Assembly: GCF_002754935.1 (NCBI RefSeq)
Contig: NZ_CP018092.1
Location: forward strand, 1,116,001 to 1,180,000
Direction: 5' to 3'
DNA from: Thermostichus lividus PCC 6715
GTDB taxonomy: Bacteria > Cyanobacteriota > Cyanobacteriia > Thermosynechococcales > Thermosynechococcaceae
Length of the DNA: 64,000 bases
The position numbers were made by a program, and so were the translations under genes. This document shows positions 55,490 through 64,000 of this stretch, piece after piece; within the stretch, counting starts at the first letter, position 1; the number at the start of each line of letters is the position of its first letter. A model generated the notes under the pieces. It was not told the DNA's origin. It did no database searches and worked only from the letters and a program-made list of their open reading frames with translations.

Positions 55490-55735
55490 ATGAAGGATAT
55501 ACGGGAAAGGGCGTTTGAGCTTGCAGTGCGGATTGTAAAGGTCTGTCAGTTTTTGGATGAACAGCTAGGGGTGGGTGGAACGTTGGGTAAACAACTGATC
55601 CGGTCTGGTACTTCGATTGGTGCCAACCTAGAAGAAGCACAGGCAGGGCAAAGTAGAGCCGATTTGATTAGTAAAAATGCGATCGCCCTCAAAGAAGCCC
55701 GTGAAACTCACTACTGGCTCAGACTTTTTTTTTGA
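55490..55735 (+). CDS. Four-helix-bundle (S23-type) protein, truncated
   Basis: The 81-residue product matches the four-helix-bundle/S23 ribosomal-insertion-type family. Visible are FELAVRIVKVCQFLDEQLGV, QLIRSGTSIGANLEEAQAGQ and ALKEARETHYWLRLF. Family members are usually about 115-125 residues. Here the frame stops in a run of nine T (55729-55737), and the following frames do not clearly restore the last helix. The gene is probably truncated. Its role in bacteria is unknown beyond homology to proteins found within 23S rRNA gene insertions. Confidence 0.75.
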   Translation: MKDIRERAFELAVRIVKVCQFLDEQLGVGGTLGKQLIRSGTSIGANLEEAQAGQSRADLISKNAIALKEARETHYWLRLFF

Positions 55736-55859
55736 GCCGACAAAGGTTTCCAACTCATCGAGTTTTGCTACCTCAGGACTTGCTTCAGGGTCATTAGCAT
55801 TCGGCAACTATATGATGCAATACCCCTTGGACGCGCCTAATACCCACAAAGGTAGTTAG

Positions 55860-56390
55860 TTACACCGGACGCTGGCGAACATAACACAGGCCGCAAACTC
55901 CCCAAGAGTGTAACTCAGTGGCTGGGGTGGGACACTGACACACTGGGCAGGTGCCGAGCGATCGCGATCGCTGTTGTACTTGCTGTTGCCAACGCTGAAA
56001 CGCCTCTTGAGGTGTTTTGGCCGGATTCTGAAGTTTTGGCAAGGTAGTGGCTCGTTGCAACGGAGTAGTGGTTGCAGGGGGGGCAGGGCGTGGCGCCGAC
56101 CAGTAGCGATGGGAAAAGCGAATATCCTGAAGCTCAATGCCAAGGGTGTGCTGAATCTTGGCTAAGAGTTGCGATCGCAAAAATGTGAGGTGGTGTGCCC
56201 AGGTACTGCTGGCTACTGCCACCGTCAGGATTCCCTGTGCGTTCAGATTAACCGGAAATGACTGTTGCGCAATTATTTCACCAGCAATATGAGGCCACTG
56301 CTCAAGTAATCGCAAAAAATGCTGCGGCTGCTGCCATTCGCTTGTCTGCCCTAGGCGATCGAGAAGAGTGGCTAAAGAGGAGTAAGCCAT
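55860..56390 (-). CDS. DUF721/DciA-like protein with C-terminal zinc ribbon
   Basis: The product has 176 residues from ATG 56390. The first 100 residues match DUF721 (DciA-like: LLEQWPHIAGEIIAQQSFPV, then GILTVAVASSTWAHHLTFLR and LLAKIQHTLGIELQDIRF). DciA loads replicative helicase in many bacteria, but cyanobacterial relatives are not characterised. A linker rich in Pro/Thr follows, then a C-terminal zinc-binding region CPVCQCPTPATELHSWGVCG followed by LC, typical of cyanobacterial versions. It stands alone. Confidence 0.8.
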   Translation of the reverse strand: MAYSSLATLLDRLGQTSEWQQPQHFLRLLEQWPHIAGEIIAQQSFPVNLNAQGILTVAVASSTWAHHLTFLRSQLLAKIQHTLGIELQDIRFSHRYWSAPRPAPPATTTPLQRATTLPKLQNPAKTPQEAFQRWQQQVQQRSRSLGTCPVCQCPTPATELHSWGVCGLCYVRQRPV

Positions 56391-56526
56391 CGTTGAGGAG
56401 CAAGATAGGGGTCACCACAATTTTAGGCGGTGGGCAGCGGGATCACCATCAGAGGGCAATAGCCGTTGGCAGGACTAGGCCGGTTTCTAGAGGCTATTCC
56501 TTGCTTGACAGGTGATAAAAGACAGT

Positions 56527-56540
56527 GATAATGATAATCA
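56527..56540 (+). promoter_or_regulatory. Fur-box-like element before the porin
   Basis: GATAATGATAATCA matches the first 14 bases of the 19-bp Fur box consensus exactly. It lies 73 bp before the porin ATG, where Fur could repress an iron-uptake porin when iron is plentiful. Confidence 0.7.
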
Positions 56541-56613
56541 AGGAATAGCCACAGCATGAGTATAGTCAGGGTGTGGTTGAAAAAAGGAACCGTGTGGGGA
56601 AGTGAGGTAAGTT

Positions 56614-58278
56614 ATGAGTCGGAAGACATCAATTTTCTTAGCGCCTACTGTCGCAGCCAGTTTGCTGGTTACTGGGGCAGGTAGTCTTGCGCAACCCCAA
56701 TCGTTCCTGAACCGTGGTCAAGGTCTTACAGAGCTAGAGCAGTTTGCCCCTAATAGCCACCGCATGGGACAAGTTACTTCAGTGTCGCAACTGTCCGATG
56801 TGCAACCCACCGATTGGGCGTATCAGGCACTAGCATCATTAGTGGAAAAATATGGCTGTATTGCCGGTTATCCCGATGGCAGCTTTCGCGGCAACCGCGC
56901 CGTGACCCGTTTTGAAATGGCTGCCGCCTTAAATGCCTGTTTAGATGTTGTGAGCGATCGCTTTGCCACCAAAGAAGAGCTAGCCACGCTACAGCGACTC
57001 GCCGAAGAATTTAGCACAGAGCTAGCCACGCTGCGGGGTCGCATAGATAACGTTGAGGGACGCATTGCCAACCTAGAAGCCACCCAATTTTCTACGACCA
57101 CTAAACTATCGGTGGATGCGGTCATGGCCTTCCAAGCAGGGGGGAACACCGGTAGCGTCTTTGATCCTGTGACTGGAACCGTACTGACGGGGGGAGGGTA
57201 TAACCCCACGGTTATTAGTCGGGTTGACATTAACCTGAATACCAGTTTTCGTGGCACTGATCAATTGACAACGACTCTACAAACTGGTAACGGCGGTCTA
57301 GATGCGATTGCTGCCAGTGGTGTGGGGGTTGGTGGCTTTGTTAATGCTGGTGCGGTTGACTATTTCGGTGCTGGCCCTGCTCTCAATTTTTACCGTCTCT
57401 ACTATAGTTTTCAGCCCACGGAACATTTAACCATTGGGGCGGGCCCTCTCTTTTATCCCAGTGACATTATTGATGGCAATAGTTATGCAAATGATTCGTT
57501 CAGTGACTTTAGCTCCGGTTTCTTTATCAACAACCGTCTGATTGTTCCTTTTCCTGTGGATGGACCGGGTGGTGCAGGCGGCAGCATTGTCTGGAATCCT
57601 GGGGGAGGCTCCTTTACATTGCGCGGTGTTTACGTTGCAGCGACCGCTGGAGCACCCACGAATGCGATCGCCGCTGGAATTGCTGGTGCACCGGTGAACG
57701 GTGGGCTGTTTGGGGATCCTTACCAAGGCAGCATTGAGTTGGAGTACGCGCGCACCTTTGGCGCAAATGAGCAAAATAATGTTGCGGTGCGGTTACAGTA
57801 CACGAACTCTTCTACCCTCAATATTTCCCAAAATGCAGGGGGGCTAAACGTCGAGTTAACCTTAGGCAGGTTTGGCCTGTTTGGTCGCTATGGCTACTCA
57901 GGGGTCAAGCTCTACGGCGCAGGGGCAACGATTTTGGGACTGGGCCCCTTTGCCGTCGATCCGGGGGTCTTTGTCATCCCAGCAGGTGGACAGGTAAATA
58001 CAACCGCACAAACCTGGATGGCAGGGCTTGCCTATCGGGATCTATTCACAGAAGGTACCTTATTGGCTGGGGCAGTGGGTCAACCCTTTATTAACTCGCT
58101 TGGCTCAGTGCCGGGCATCAATGACTCAACCCAGACGAACTACGAACTTTTCTTCCGCTACCCCCTCAGTGATAACATTGCTGTCACGCCAGTGTTCATG
58201 GCGATCACGAATGCCAACAACAGTTCAACCAATAGCCCAATTTTGCAAGGGTTAATTCGCACTACGTTCAGTTTCTAA
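56614..58278 (+). CDS. Iron-uptake porin, SLH plus OprB-type barrel
   Basis: This 554-residue outer-membrane protein begins with a signal peptide ending LAQP. An SLH domain follows (LSDVQPTDWAYQALASLVEK, then YGCIAGYPDGSFRGNRAVTR) that binds the cell wall. A short coiled coil (EELATLQRLAEEFSTELATL) leads to a carbohydrate-selective OprB-type beta-barrel ending in FIRTTFSF-like IRTTFSF with a terminal Phe, the outer-membrane insertion signal. Cyanobacterial porins of this type (SomA/Slr1841-like) are the main route for inorganic ions including iron. The Fur-like box upstream supports iron control. Confidence 0.93.
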   Translation: MSRKTSIFLAPTVAASLLVTGAGSLAQPQSFLNRGQGLTELEQFAPNSHRMGQVTSVSQLSDVQPTDWAYQALASLVEKYGCIAGYPDGSFRGNRAVTRFEMAAALNACLDVVSDRFATKEELATLQRLAEEFSTELATLRGRIDNVEGRIANLEATQFSTTTKLSVDAVMAFQAGGNTGSVFDPVTGTVLTGGGYNPTVISRVDINLNTSFRGTDQLTTTLQTGNGGLDAIAASGVGVGGFVNAGAVDYFGAGPALNFYRLYYSFQPTEHLTIGAGPLFYPSDIIDGNSYANDSFSDFSSGFFINNRLIVPFPVDGPGGAGGSIVWNPGGGSFTLRGVYVAATAGAPTNAIAAGIAGAPVNGGLFGDPYQGSIELEYARTFGANEQNNVAVRLQYTNSSTLNISQNAGGLNVELTLGRFGLFGRYGYSGVKLYGAGATILGLGPFAVDPGVFVIPAGGQVNTTAQTWMAGLAYRDLFTEGTLLAGAVGQPFINSLGSVPGINDSTQTNYELFFRYPLSDNIAVTPVFMAITNANNSSTNSPILQGLIRTTFSF

Positions 58279-58300
58279 GCCTCTGTTTGGGGGAGGTTCA

Positions 58301-58981
58301 CTATCCCTCTGAGGATGGGGCTGAGGTTGCGATCGCCACCGGCGCAGGGGGAGACTGCTGTACAAAGCGAACAAAATTTTCCAGTATTTTTAGACCGATG
58401 GCACCCGATTTTTCGGGGTGGAATTGACAGGCAACTACATTCTTGTGGGCGATCGCTGCTGTCACCGTTTGCTGACCGTGCTGGACAGTCGCGGCCACCA
58501 ATTGTGGAGCGGCCGGCACAACAACGTAGGAGTGAACAAAGTAAACCCACGGCCGGGGGGGTAACCCCTGCCACAGGGGGGCATCCGATTGCTTCAGAGT
58601 GAGTTGATTCCAGCCCATGTGAGGAATCGTCAGGTTGGGTTCCGACTGCAACCGCTTCACCGCACCCGCAAACACGCCTAATCCTGCGGCTGTACCTTCT
58701 TCGCTATACTCAAACAAAACTTGCAGCCCCAAACAAATGCCTAAAAAAGGCATCCCCTTAGCAATGACTTCATGGATAACGGTTACTAGCCCCCGTTCCT
58801 GTAAACGAGCCATTGCGGGATCAAAGGCACCCACTCCCGGTAAAACGACAGCATCCGCACTCAAGATGTCAGCAGCGCGATCGCTGACAATGGGCGTAGC
58901 GCCAACCACATCAAGGGCTTTAGCCACGGAATGGAGATTCCCCATGTCATAGTCAATAATAGCGATCGTGGCAGAAGTCAC
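58301..58981 (-). CDS. hisH: Imidazole glycerol phosphate synthase subunit HisH
   Basis: HisH is the glutaminase that feeds ammonia to HisF in histidine synthesis. The 226-residue product is a class I amidotransferase: nucleophile Cys in MPFLGICLGLQVLFEYSEEG, and the His-Glu pair in CQFHPEKSG. DYDMGNLHSVAKAL at the N-terminus is typical. The GTG at 58981 is the likely start. The last 25 residues (SPPAPVAIATSAPSSEG) extend past the usual end. It converges on the porin gene, 22 bp away. Confidence 0.95.
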   Translation of the reverse strand: MTSATIAIIDYDMGNLHSVAKALDVVGATPIVSDRAADILSADAVVLPGVGAFDPAMARLQERGLVTVIHEVIAKGMPFLGICLGLQVLFEYSEEGTAAGLGVFAGAVKRLQSEPNLTIPHMGWNQLTLKQSDAPLWQGLPPRPWVYFVHSYVVVPAAPQLVAATVQHGQQTVTAAIAHKNVVACQFHPEKSGAIGLKILENFVRFVQQSPPAPVAIATSAPSSEG

Positions 58982-59072
58982 AAGCGTTCTCTCTCAAAAT
59001 AGGTCAGCTTAGGATACGCCTCTCTAGTGTAAATTACCTCACACCAAACACTGGAGCGCCTAGGAATGGATC

Positions 59073-59852
59073 ATGAATGACGCACTAGTAACGCTACTAA
59101 CAGATTTCGGCAATACGGATGTCTATGTTGGGGTTATGAAGGGAACAATGCTGGCAGTGAATCCTCGGGTACGATGGGTGGATCTCAGCCATCAGGTGCC
59201 GCCTCAGGACTGCCGCACTGGTGGGTTTCAACTGTTGCAGGCACTGCCCTATTTTCCACCCCAAACGGTTCATCTGGTTGTTATTGATCCGGGGGTGGGC
59301 ACGTTGCGGCGGGCGATCGCCCTCAAGCTAGGGACAGGATACTGCGTCGGCCCCGATAATGGAGTATTTACCCACGTTTTGCACCGCTACCCTGTTGAAA
59401 TCGCGGTGGAGCTGAATCGCCCCCAGTTCTGGCGTCATCCCAACCCTAGTGCCACATTCCATGGCCGCGATATTTTTGCTCCCGTGGCAGCACATCTAGC
59501 AGCCGGTGTTCCTTTACTGACCCTAGGTACCCCCCTTGACCCCAACAGTCTCATGTGCTTACCCCAGCTTGACTATCAAGTGACCCCAGAGGGAGTGCGG
59601 GGCTGGGTACAGGCCATTGACCACTTTGGCAATGTCATTACCACCCTACCTGCAGCGCTACTCCATGGCTGCCAAGGGGTTGTTGAAATTGCCGGACACC
59701 GGGTTGCCTTGGTTAATACCTACGGCGATCGCCCTCCCGGTTCCTGCCTTGCATTGGTAGGCAGTCACGGTTTCATTGAAGTGGCGGTCAATGGTGGCAG
59801 TGCCGAAAAGGTTCTGGGTTGTCGGAATGGTGACACCGTTTGCTTGCTCTAG
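59073..59852 (+). CDS. SAM hydroxide adenosyltransferase (DUF62 family)
   Basis: The product has 259 residues and matches the DUF62 family, which hydrolyses S-adenosylmethionine to adenosine and methionine and is related to fluorinases. Typical segments are VTLLTDFGNTDVYVGVMKG, DLSHQVPPQD, VVIDPGVGTLRRAIAL, GPDNGVFTHVL and ATFHGRDIFAPVAAHLA. The C-terminal barrel contains DHFGNVITTLP. The role of this hydrolysis in the cell is not settled. It is 91 bp from the divergent hisH. Confidence 0.9.
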   Translation: MNDALVTLLTDFGNTDVYVGVMKGTMLAVNPRVRWVDLSHQVPPQDCRTGGFQLLQALPYFPPQTVHLVVIDPGVGTLRRAIALKLGTGYCVGPDNGVFTHVLHRYPVEIAVELNRPQFWRHPNPSATFHGRDIFAPVAAHLAAGVPLLTLGTPLDPNSLMCLPQLDYQVTPEGVRGWVQAIDHFGNVITTLPAALLHGCQGVVEIAGHRVALVNTYGDRPPGSCLALVGSHGFIEVAVNGGSAEKVLGCRNGDTVCLL

Positions 59853-59900
59853 CGATGGATGCACTCCCCCGCCGAAGATGGGGAAGTCTGCAACCCTCAA

Positions 59901-61145
59901 TTAAGGAGACTTGCTCAAGACCGTCTTCGAGGCCATACGGGTGCGCTTGCGAGCAGACTCACTCAGGGCAGACTGTTGCTGTAGTTCAGTAGCCGATTCC
60001 TGTAGCACCTTTGCCGCCTCGGTATCCCCCATTTGCAGGGCAGTTCTAGCCGCACTTTGCAAAAACGTGGCCGCACCGGCGGTGTCACCAGACTGTAATT
60101 TGGTTTCTGCAATCTGGGTTTTACGGTATTTCTCGACCGTAAAAATACTTTGCTGCACCTGAGGATCAACCGTTGGGGTATGGTCGGCTACCGCCTCGAG
60201 GGTAAGGGGAATCCGCTCAGATAGTAGGCCAGACTGCTGACGCACGGGATCGTCGTAGCGTACCTGAACCGCCCCAATGACGTGGGTACCCAGCGGTAGG
60301 GGTTGGGTATAGAGGGTAATCAAGAGGGTACGCTTAATGGTGGCCGATAGATCTCCCACACGAATCGTGTACTGATCGGTACCGTGGGTTTCGTAGTTAA
60401 GTTCAATCGTGTCGGGAGCGACTTGGGTCACGGGTTTGAAATCTGCCAGTTGGGCGAGGTTGCTCAGGGTCAGCACAACATGGGCATTGGTAAAGTCCAC
60501 GGTACTAATGTGCTGAAAGAGGGATTGGAAACTGGCGATCGCCTGTTCAGCGTATTCAATAAAAACCAGGCGACCTCTAGCCGCATCGGCAATTTGCTCA
60601 AGAACATCCTGATTCCAATGAACCCCAAACCCCAAGGTGTTCAGGGTGATGTTGTACTCTGCGGCCAGTTTAGCTAAATCTAAACAGCGCTTATTATCGC
60701 CGTGCTCATTCTCGCCATCCGTGAGTAAAAATGCTTGGGAAATCGTGCCCTGTTTCCCCTGAGCCAGTTGCTCTAAACCCAACTTCATTCCATGATCAAT
60801 GGCCGTACCACCATTGGCTTCGAGGGTAGCAATTTTAGCTTTGATGGTCTCTTTATCCCGCACAACTTGGTTGGGCACCAGCACCTTCGCGTGGTGATCA
60901 AAGGCAACCACCGCGAGGCGATCGCCGGCCACCAGACGATCCACTAAGGATTGAGCAGCCCGTTTAACCATTGCTAGGGGTTCGCCCGCCATCGAGCCAC
61001 TGTGATCCAAAATCAGGCAGAGATTGAGGGGGGCGCGTTCCTGCTGTTGTCGCTGCGCCGTCAAGGTTAGCTCTAATTGGCGTTGCGCGCCCTGCTGAGC
61101 CGAAACAACAGCATCGCTAAGTCTGGCAACCAGTTCAACCGTCAT
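59901..61145 (-). CDS. von Willebrand factor A domain protein
   Basis: The product has 414 residues. The VWA domain occupies about 40-225: the MIDAS metal-binding site starts LILDHSGSMAGEPLAMVKRA, with ANGGTAIDHGMKLGL and LLTDGENEHGD as the other parts, all intact. A beta-rich domain follows, then a helical C-terminus of TPR-like length (KLQSGDTAGAATFLQSAART). No signal peptide, so it is cytoplasmic. Bacterial VWA proteins are often in complexes with MoxR ATPases; the MoxR gene at 30282 is not nearby, so no link is claimed. Confidence 0.9.
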   Translation of the reverse strand: MTVELVARLSDAVVSAQQGAQRQLELTLTAQRQQQERAPLNLCLILDHSGSMAGEPLAMVKRAAQSLVDRLVAGDRLAVVAFDHHAKVLVPNQVVRDKETIKAKIATLEANGGTAIDHGMKLGLEQLAQGKQGTISQAFLLTDGENEHGDNKRCLDLAKLAAEYNITLNTLGFGVHWNQDVLEQIADAARGRLVFIEYAEQAIASFQSLFQHISTVDFTNAHVVLTLSNLAQLADFKPVTQVAPDTIELNYETHGTDQYTIRVGDLSATIKRTLLITLYTQPLPLGTHVIGAVQVRYDDPVRQQSGLLSERIPLTLEAVADHTPTVDPQVQQSIFTVEKYRKTQIAETKLQSGDTAGAATFLQSAARTALQMGDTEAAKVLQESATELQQQSALSESARKRTRMASKTVLSKSP

Positions 61146-61195
61146 AGCTATTCCTTGTGCAATTTTTTTTCATCAAGCATAGTTTTAACCTAGCG

Positions 61196-61266
61196 CTCTC
61201 CCAAAGGAGAGGGAACAAGAATCTTAGCTCCCTTCTCCCTGGGGAGAAGGGTTGGGGATGAGGGCG
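61196..61266. repeat. Pair of GC-rich hairpins, common intergenic repeat type
   Basis: CTCTCC/GGAGAG at 61196-61211 is followed by CCCTTCTCCC/GGGAGAAGGG at 61230-61251 with a two-base loop, then GTTGGGGATGAGGGC. This pattern occurs as a dispersed intergenic element in many bacteria and cyanobacteria. The rest of the 61146-61508 gap contains nothing I can support as a gene. Confidence 0.6.
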
Positions 61267-61508
61267 ATTCATAGCCACATTCAGCAACACCCAATAGCGG
61301 TAGTTCACCTGCGCTACATATCCTATGGTACGTTCTTGGAGAATCCTACCTCGACGTAACAGGGCAGATGTGATAAACATCATGTCCTACAGGTGAGAAC
61401 TGCCACTCCGCTGTATTGTGGCTCTTCCTAAGATAAGGAGTATCAACACAAAAGGCTTGAGCCAGCAGTGTTGATAGCACTCTCTCACCAGCAACTAAGG
61501 GTACACCC

Positions 61509-61991
61509 ATGTTCAAGAACACTAGCTTACTGCTTGCCTGCCTAGCAACCGTTGTGGTACCAACCTTAAGCAAGGCAGTTCCTGCCCCCTCTACCATTGC
61601 ACCGACCGGTTCAACACCAGCACAATTCAATGTTCCCAATAATATCCAGGTTAACCCTACGATTATGGGTAAAATTGATAAGCCCCCTTCTGTATCCTGC
61701 AACGACTTAACAGTTGGGATGACGAAATACCCACACACGCCCGGAGACTTCCCCCAACAAGAGGGCAGCACTGCCGTTCTCAGCAATGCAACTCGCACCA
61801 GTTGTACCTACAAGATCCAAGTTCCTAAAGGGTTTCTGGGGGAAAACGTGTACCTCTGGGGTAACCTGAAAAAGCCTTCACCGCTGGTCACGGTTCAGCC
61901 AGTGGGCTGGAATAACCCTCTGCCTATACCGCAGGAGTTGGGCGTTGTACAAGGCTTTAACTTCGTGGTTAAGGAAACCATCATACATTAA
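61509..61991 (+). CDS. Secreted protein of unknown function
   Basis: The 160-residue product starts [20 protein letters not shown], a signal peptide with cleavage near SKA. The mature part has two cysteines ([10 protein letters not shown] and [10 protein letters not shown]) that could pair, and several beta-strand-like stretches ([20 protein letters not shown]). It contains [14 protein letters not shown], of unknown meaning. No family is recognised. Its 3' end overlaps tpiA by 11 bases convergently. Confidence 0.6.
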   Translation: MFKNTSLLLACLATVVVPTLSKAVPAPSTIAPTGSTPAQFNVPNNIQVNPTIMGKIDKPPSVSCNDLTVGMTKYPHTPGDFPQQEGSTAVLSNATRTSCTYKIQVPKGFLGENVYLWGNLKKPSPLVTVQPVGWNNPLPIPQELGVVQGFNFVVKETIIH

Positions 61992-62703
61992 CAATGCGGC
62001 CAAAACTCTCGGCTTCTAGGCTGGCTCCCCCCACCAAAACGCCATCAATTTCAGGTTGCGCCATAATGGCCTCAATGTTGTTGACATTGACGGAACCACC
62101 GTACTGAATGGGAACATCGGCGTTGGTTAGTTTACTACGGATGAGGCCAATCACGCGGTTGGCTTCATTTTCGTTACAGGTCTCTCCGGTTCCGATCGCC
62201 CAAATGGGTTCGTAGGCAATCACTAGGTTAGTTTGATCAACCCCTACCAAATCTAAGGCTAACTGATTGAAAATGTGCGCCTCGGTTTCGCCAGCATCGC
62301 GCTGGGCTTTCGTTTCACCCACGCAGAGAATAGGGGTTAGACCGTGCTTTTGAGCCGCTTTGAGCCGTTGGTTAACGGTGGCATCGGTTTCGCCAAAGTA
62401 CTGCCGCCGCTCACTATGGCCAATGATGACATAGCGCACTCCTAGTTCCACAAGCATTGGGGCAGAAATTTCACCCGTAAAGGCGCCCTGCTCTGCCCAG
62501 TGAACGTTCTGGGCACCTAGTTTAACCCGGGTGCCGTGCAGGCTTTTGGAAAGTACACTTAAACTTGTAAACGGAACACACAACACCACGTCGCGATCGC
62601 CGGGGGTGTCCGCCAGATAGCCAAGAAACTCTCCCAGAAATGCAATTGCTTCCTGTTGAGTTTTGTGCATTTTCCAATTGCCAGCAAGAACCTTCGGACG
62701 CAC
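61981..62703 (-). CDS. tpiA: Triosephosphate isomerase
   Basis: TpiA interconverts glyceraldehyde 3-phosphate and dihydroxyacetone phosphate in glycolysis and the Calvin cycle. The product has 240 residues from GTG 62703. Catalytic Lys in [11 protein letters not shown], His in [11 protein letters not shown] and Glu in [13 protein letters not shown] are all present, and GVLVGGASL closes the phosphate site. The upstream region has been entered by a 447-bp repeat 111 bp away. Confidence 0.97.
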   Translation of the reverse strand: MRPKVLAGNWKMHKTQQEAIAFLGEFLGYLADTPGDRDVVLCVPFTSLSVLSKSLHGTRVKLGAQNVHWAEQGAFTGEISAPMLVELGVRYVIIGHSERRQYFGETDATVNQRLKAAQKHGLTPILCVGETKAQRDAGETEAHIFNQLALDLVGVDQTNLVIAYEPIWAIGTGETCNENEANRVIGLIRSKLTNADVPIQYGGSVNVNNIEAIMAQPEIDGVLVGGASLEAESFGRIVNV

Positions 62704-62814
62704 TCGTAATTGATCTCCCCTGCGAAACAGTTGGCGTATTTAAGCGTACCATACCCACTGTCCCCCTCAGTGTTTCTTGAGGTTGCCTCGGCGAGTTGAA
62801 GATGCCCTAAAAGC

Positions 62815-63261
62815 TGCATTATAGTAGTGATGTGGGCGGGCTAAAACCCCTCCGCTTTAGCGAGGGGATACAGCCAACTCAGGGGGCTTTAGCCCTCTCT
62901 ATGTGTTAAACTAGAGACGTGGAAAGTAGACGTATCAACTACGCGAAGAGACATCCTAGTACGGAGAAATCCCGGCAAGTAAGTCACTACCGCTTTGGCG
63001 GCAAGCCTAAACCACTGCAAGCAATGGCAGGATGTTGAGCGTATCGAATTGGCTAGTGTTGAAAAGTGCGAAACCACGAACCGAAACATAAACGTAGTCC
63101 CAATAGCAGAAATGCTTGAGGTGAGTAGGGGGTCTTTGACTGCCCCCACCCGCATTAAGTTGTGGGTGACAGCTCAAGGGAAAAGCGAAGCAACGCGGCT
63201 TCAGCCCGTTGCGTAGCATCCTTTGGGAATCCCCTCTCTTTCAAGGAGGGGAGAAGTCAAT
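62815..63261 (+). repeat. 447-bp dispersed repeat, copy 2
   Basis: This copy aligns base for base with 20902-21348, offset 41913, with about eight substitutions (roughly 98% identity). The same hairpins are present: 62847-62867 at the left and CCCCTC/GAGGGG near 63231-63251 at the right. The flanks differ completely outside TGCATTATAG at the left and GAAGTCAAT at the right, which marks the ends. It lies between tpiA and a winged-helix gene without disrupting either. Confidence 0.8.
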
Positions 63262-63289
63262 TACTCTATTTACTGCCAACAAGGGATGG

Positions 63290-63613
63290 CTAGCCCAACT
63301 TATCCCACACTGCCGCCACCCGAGGTGACTGCCGCTTGGATTGAATACGCGGAGTCCGCCGACCTAACTTTACTTGGTAGGTGTCATTCTCGGTAGTGAC
63401 ATAGCCCAACTGCAACAACTCCGCCATGACGGGGGCAATCTCTTCAGAGGGCACGTTAAGCTGCTCAGCAATCTCTGTTAGGGTTAGTGCGCTTTGGCGC
63501 CGCATCATCATGGTTAAAATCGTACGCTGGGCATCGGGCAGCATCAGCAAATCAGCGGGGTTTAACCCCACTCCCTGCGTGGAACCATTGCTGAGGTCTT
63601 GACTGTCGGTCAT
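63290..63613 (-). CDS. Winged-helix DNA-binding protein
   Basis: The 107-residue product from ATG 63613 (MTDSQDLSNGSTQGVGL) contains a winged helix-turn-helix: LPDAQRTILTMMMRRQSALT, then LTEIAEQLNVPSEEIAPVMA and LLQLGYVTTENDTYQVKLG. A basic C-terminus, RRTPRIQSKRQSPRVAAVWD, follows. It resembles MarR/TrmB-type helices but is not assigned. It lies 78 bp downstream of the MinD-like gene on the same strand and probably belongs with it. Confidence 0.75.
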   Translation of the reverse strand: MTDSQDLSNGSTQGVGLNPADLLMLPDAQRTILTMMMRRQSALTLTEIAEQLNVPSEEIAPVMAELLQLGYVTTENDTYQVKLGRRTPRIQSKRQSPRVAAVWDKLG

Positions 63614-63691
63614 AGGGAGGTTCCTCAACGGACGTAGGGCGCCAAAATAGATTTCTATAGATTGCCTGCTCAGCCTAATGTCTAAGCTATC

Positions 63692-64000
63692 CTAATCTAA
63701 CAAGTGCTGCACAATACTCCTGATGACCAAGCTATAGGGATGATCAGGGTAACGCAAACAAAAGATGTCGCTACTGCCCAATTGAAACATCTCTTCACAG
63801 ACGGGGAGCACCCCTGCCACTGGCACAGAGTAAGTGCTCTCAATTTGTTGCTTCAGGGAGTCTTTGTTGAAGACAGCAGGGACTTTGTTGGCCACTAATA
63901 CCATTTTAGGCACATCTAATTGCCGCGCAACATCCACGGTTACGGCTGTGCCCTGAAAATCTTGGCGATCGGGGCGCAAAATGAGCACCAGTGCATCGGA
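63692..64000 (-). CDS. MinD/ParA-type ATPase, 5'-partial
   Basis: Only the C-terminal part, about 102 residues, is in the window; the frame continues past base 64000. The visible sequence, SDALVLILRPDRQDFQGTAV, then LVANKVPAVFNKDSLKQQIE and LPVCEEMFQLGSSDIF, fits the second half of a MinD/ParA-family P-loop ATPase (the NKV guanine/adenine-contact segment is clear). Walker A lies outside. With the winged-helix gene downstream, it forms a pair that I cannot match to a known system. Confidence 0.75.
   Translation of the reverse strand, partial: SDALVLILRPDRQDFQGTAVTVDVARQLDVPKMVLVANKVPAVFNKDSLKQQIESTYSVPVAGVLPVCEEMFQLGSSDIFCLRYPDHPYSLVIRSIVQHLLD

Overview
The window comes from a cyanobacterium, most likely a thermophilic unicellular one of the Thermosynechococcus type. 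It carries photosystem I PsaC, NDH-1 subunits NdhK and NdhL, a CpcT-type phycobilin lyase, NtcA, a photosystem II S4-domain protein, SufR/SufB, an SLH/OprB iron-uptake porin and several cyanobacteria-only families (DUF2555, DUF3007). The palindrome GCGATCGC (HIP1) recurs throughout. The genus is an inference from remembered protein similarity; it was not computed.

Layout. 1-5.4 kb: prenylquinone methyltransferase plus a UbiH-like monooxygenase, an exported protein, ntcA, a membrane protein and psaC. 5.4-9.5 kb: EcsC-family protein, then an overlapping set DUF2555-coaBC-mutL. 9.9-14.2 kb: glycosyltransferases (the second frameshifted) and a glycogen-debranching-type glucosidase. 14.2-19.3 kb, minus strand: a run of HisKA-only protein, lpxA, a small membrane protein, a Ser/Thr kinase and an ABC exporter. 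19.3-25.5 kb, plus strand: ubiD, an insertion-like repeat, isoaspartyl peptidase with a clear terminator, then ndhK-ndhL-DUF3007-malQ. 25.5-28.2 kb, minus: a very long pentapeptide-repeat protein and argJ. 28.4-29.9 kb: an ISL3-type insertion sequence and a relic IS200/IS605-type end. 29.9-35.7 kb: yidD, MoxR/DUF58 pair, PseC relic, J-protein, hisZ, tRNA-Val. 35.7-41.7 kb, mostly minus: nrdR, ABC exporter, gnd, TnpB relic, cobM, sufR. 41.9-49.6 kb: sufB, a WD40/hydrolase pair, sat, a structured RNA candidate, a TolB-like lipoprotein and a GH3 glucosidase. 49.8-56.4 kb: CNNM transporter, PSII S4 protein, rpmI-rplT-lgt, cpcT, a patch of gene relics and a DUF721 protein. 56.6-64 kb: porin with a Fur-like box, hisH, SAM hydrolase, VWA protein, tpiA, a second copy of the repeat, and a winged-helix/MinD-like pair running off the end.

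Most genes are housekeeping and photosynthesis functions with short spacing. Four convergent pairs share exactly four bases containing both stop codons. Accessory material is concentrated in decayed IS200/IS605-type elements (at least four sites), one ISL3 element and several gene fragments. No intact defence system, CRISPR array or prophage was seen. The strongest candidates for something undescribed are: the dispersed 447-bp repeat with hairpin ends resembling an omega-RNA-bearing transposon relic; a roughly 178-nt multi-stem RNA between sat and the TolB-like gene; a histidine-phosphotransfer domain made as a free 113-residue protein; and homopolymer frameshifts in ndhK, a glycosyltransferase and the ISL3 transposase.
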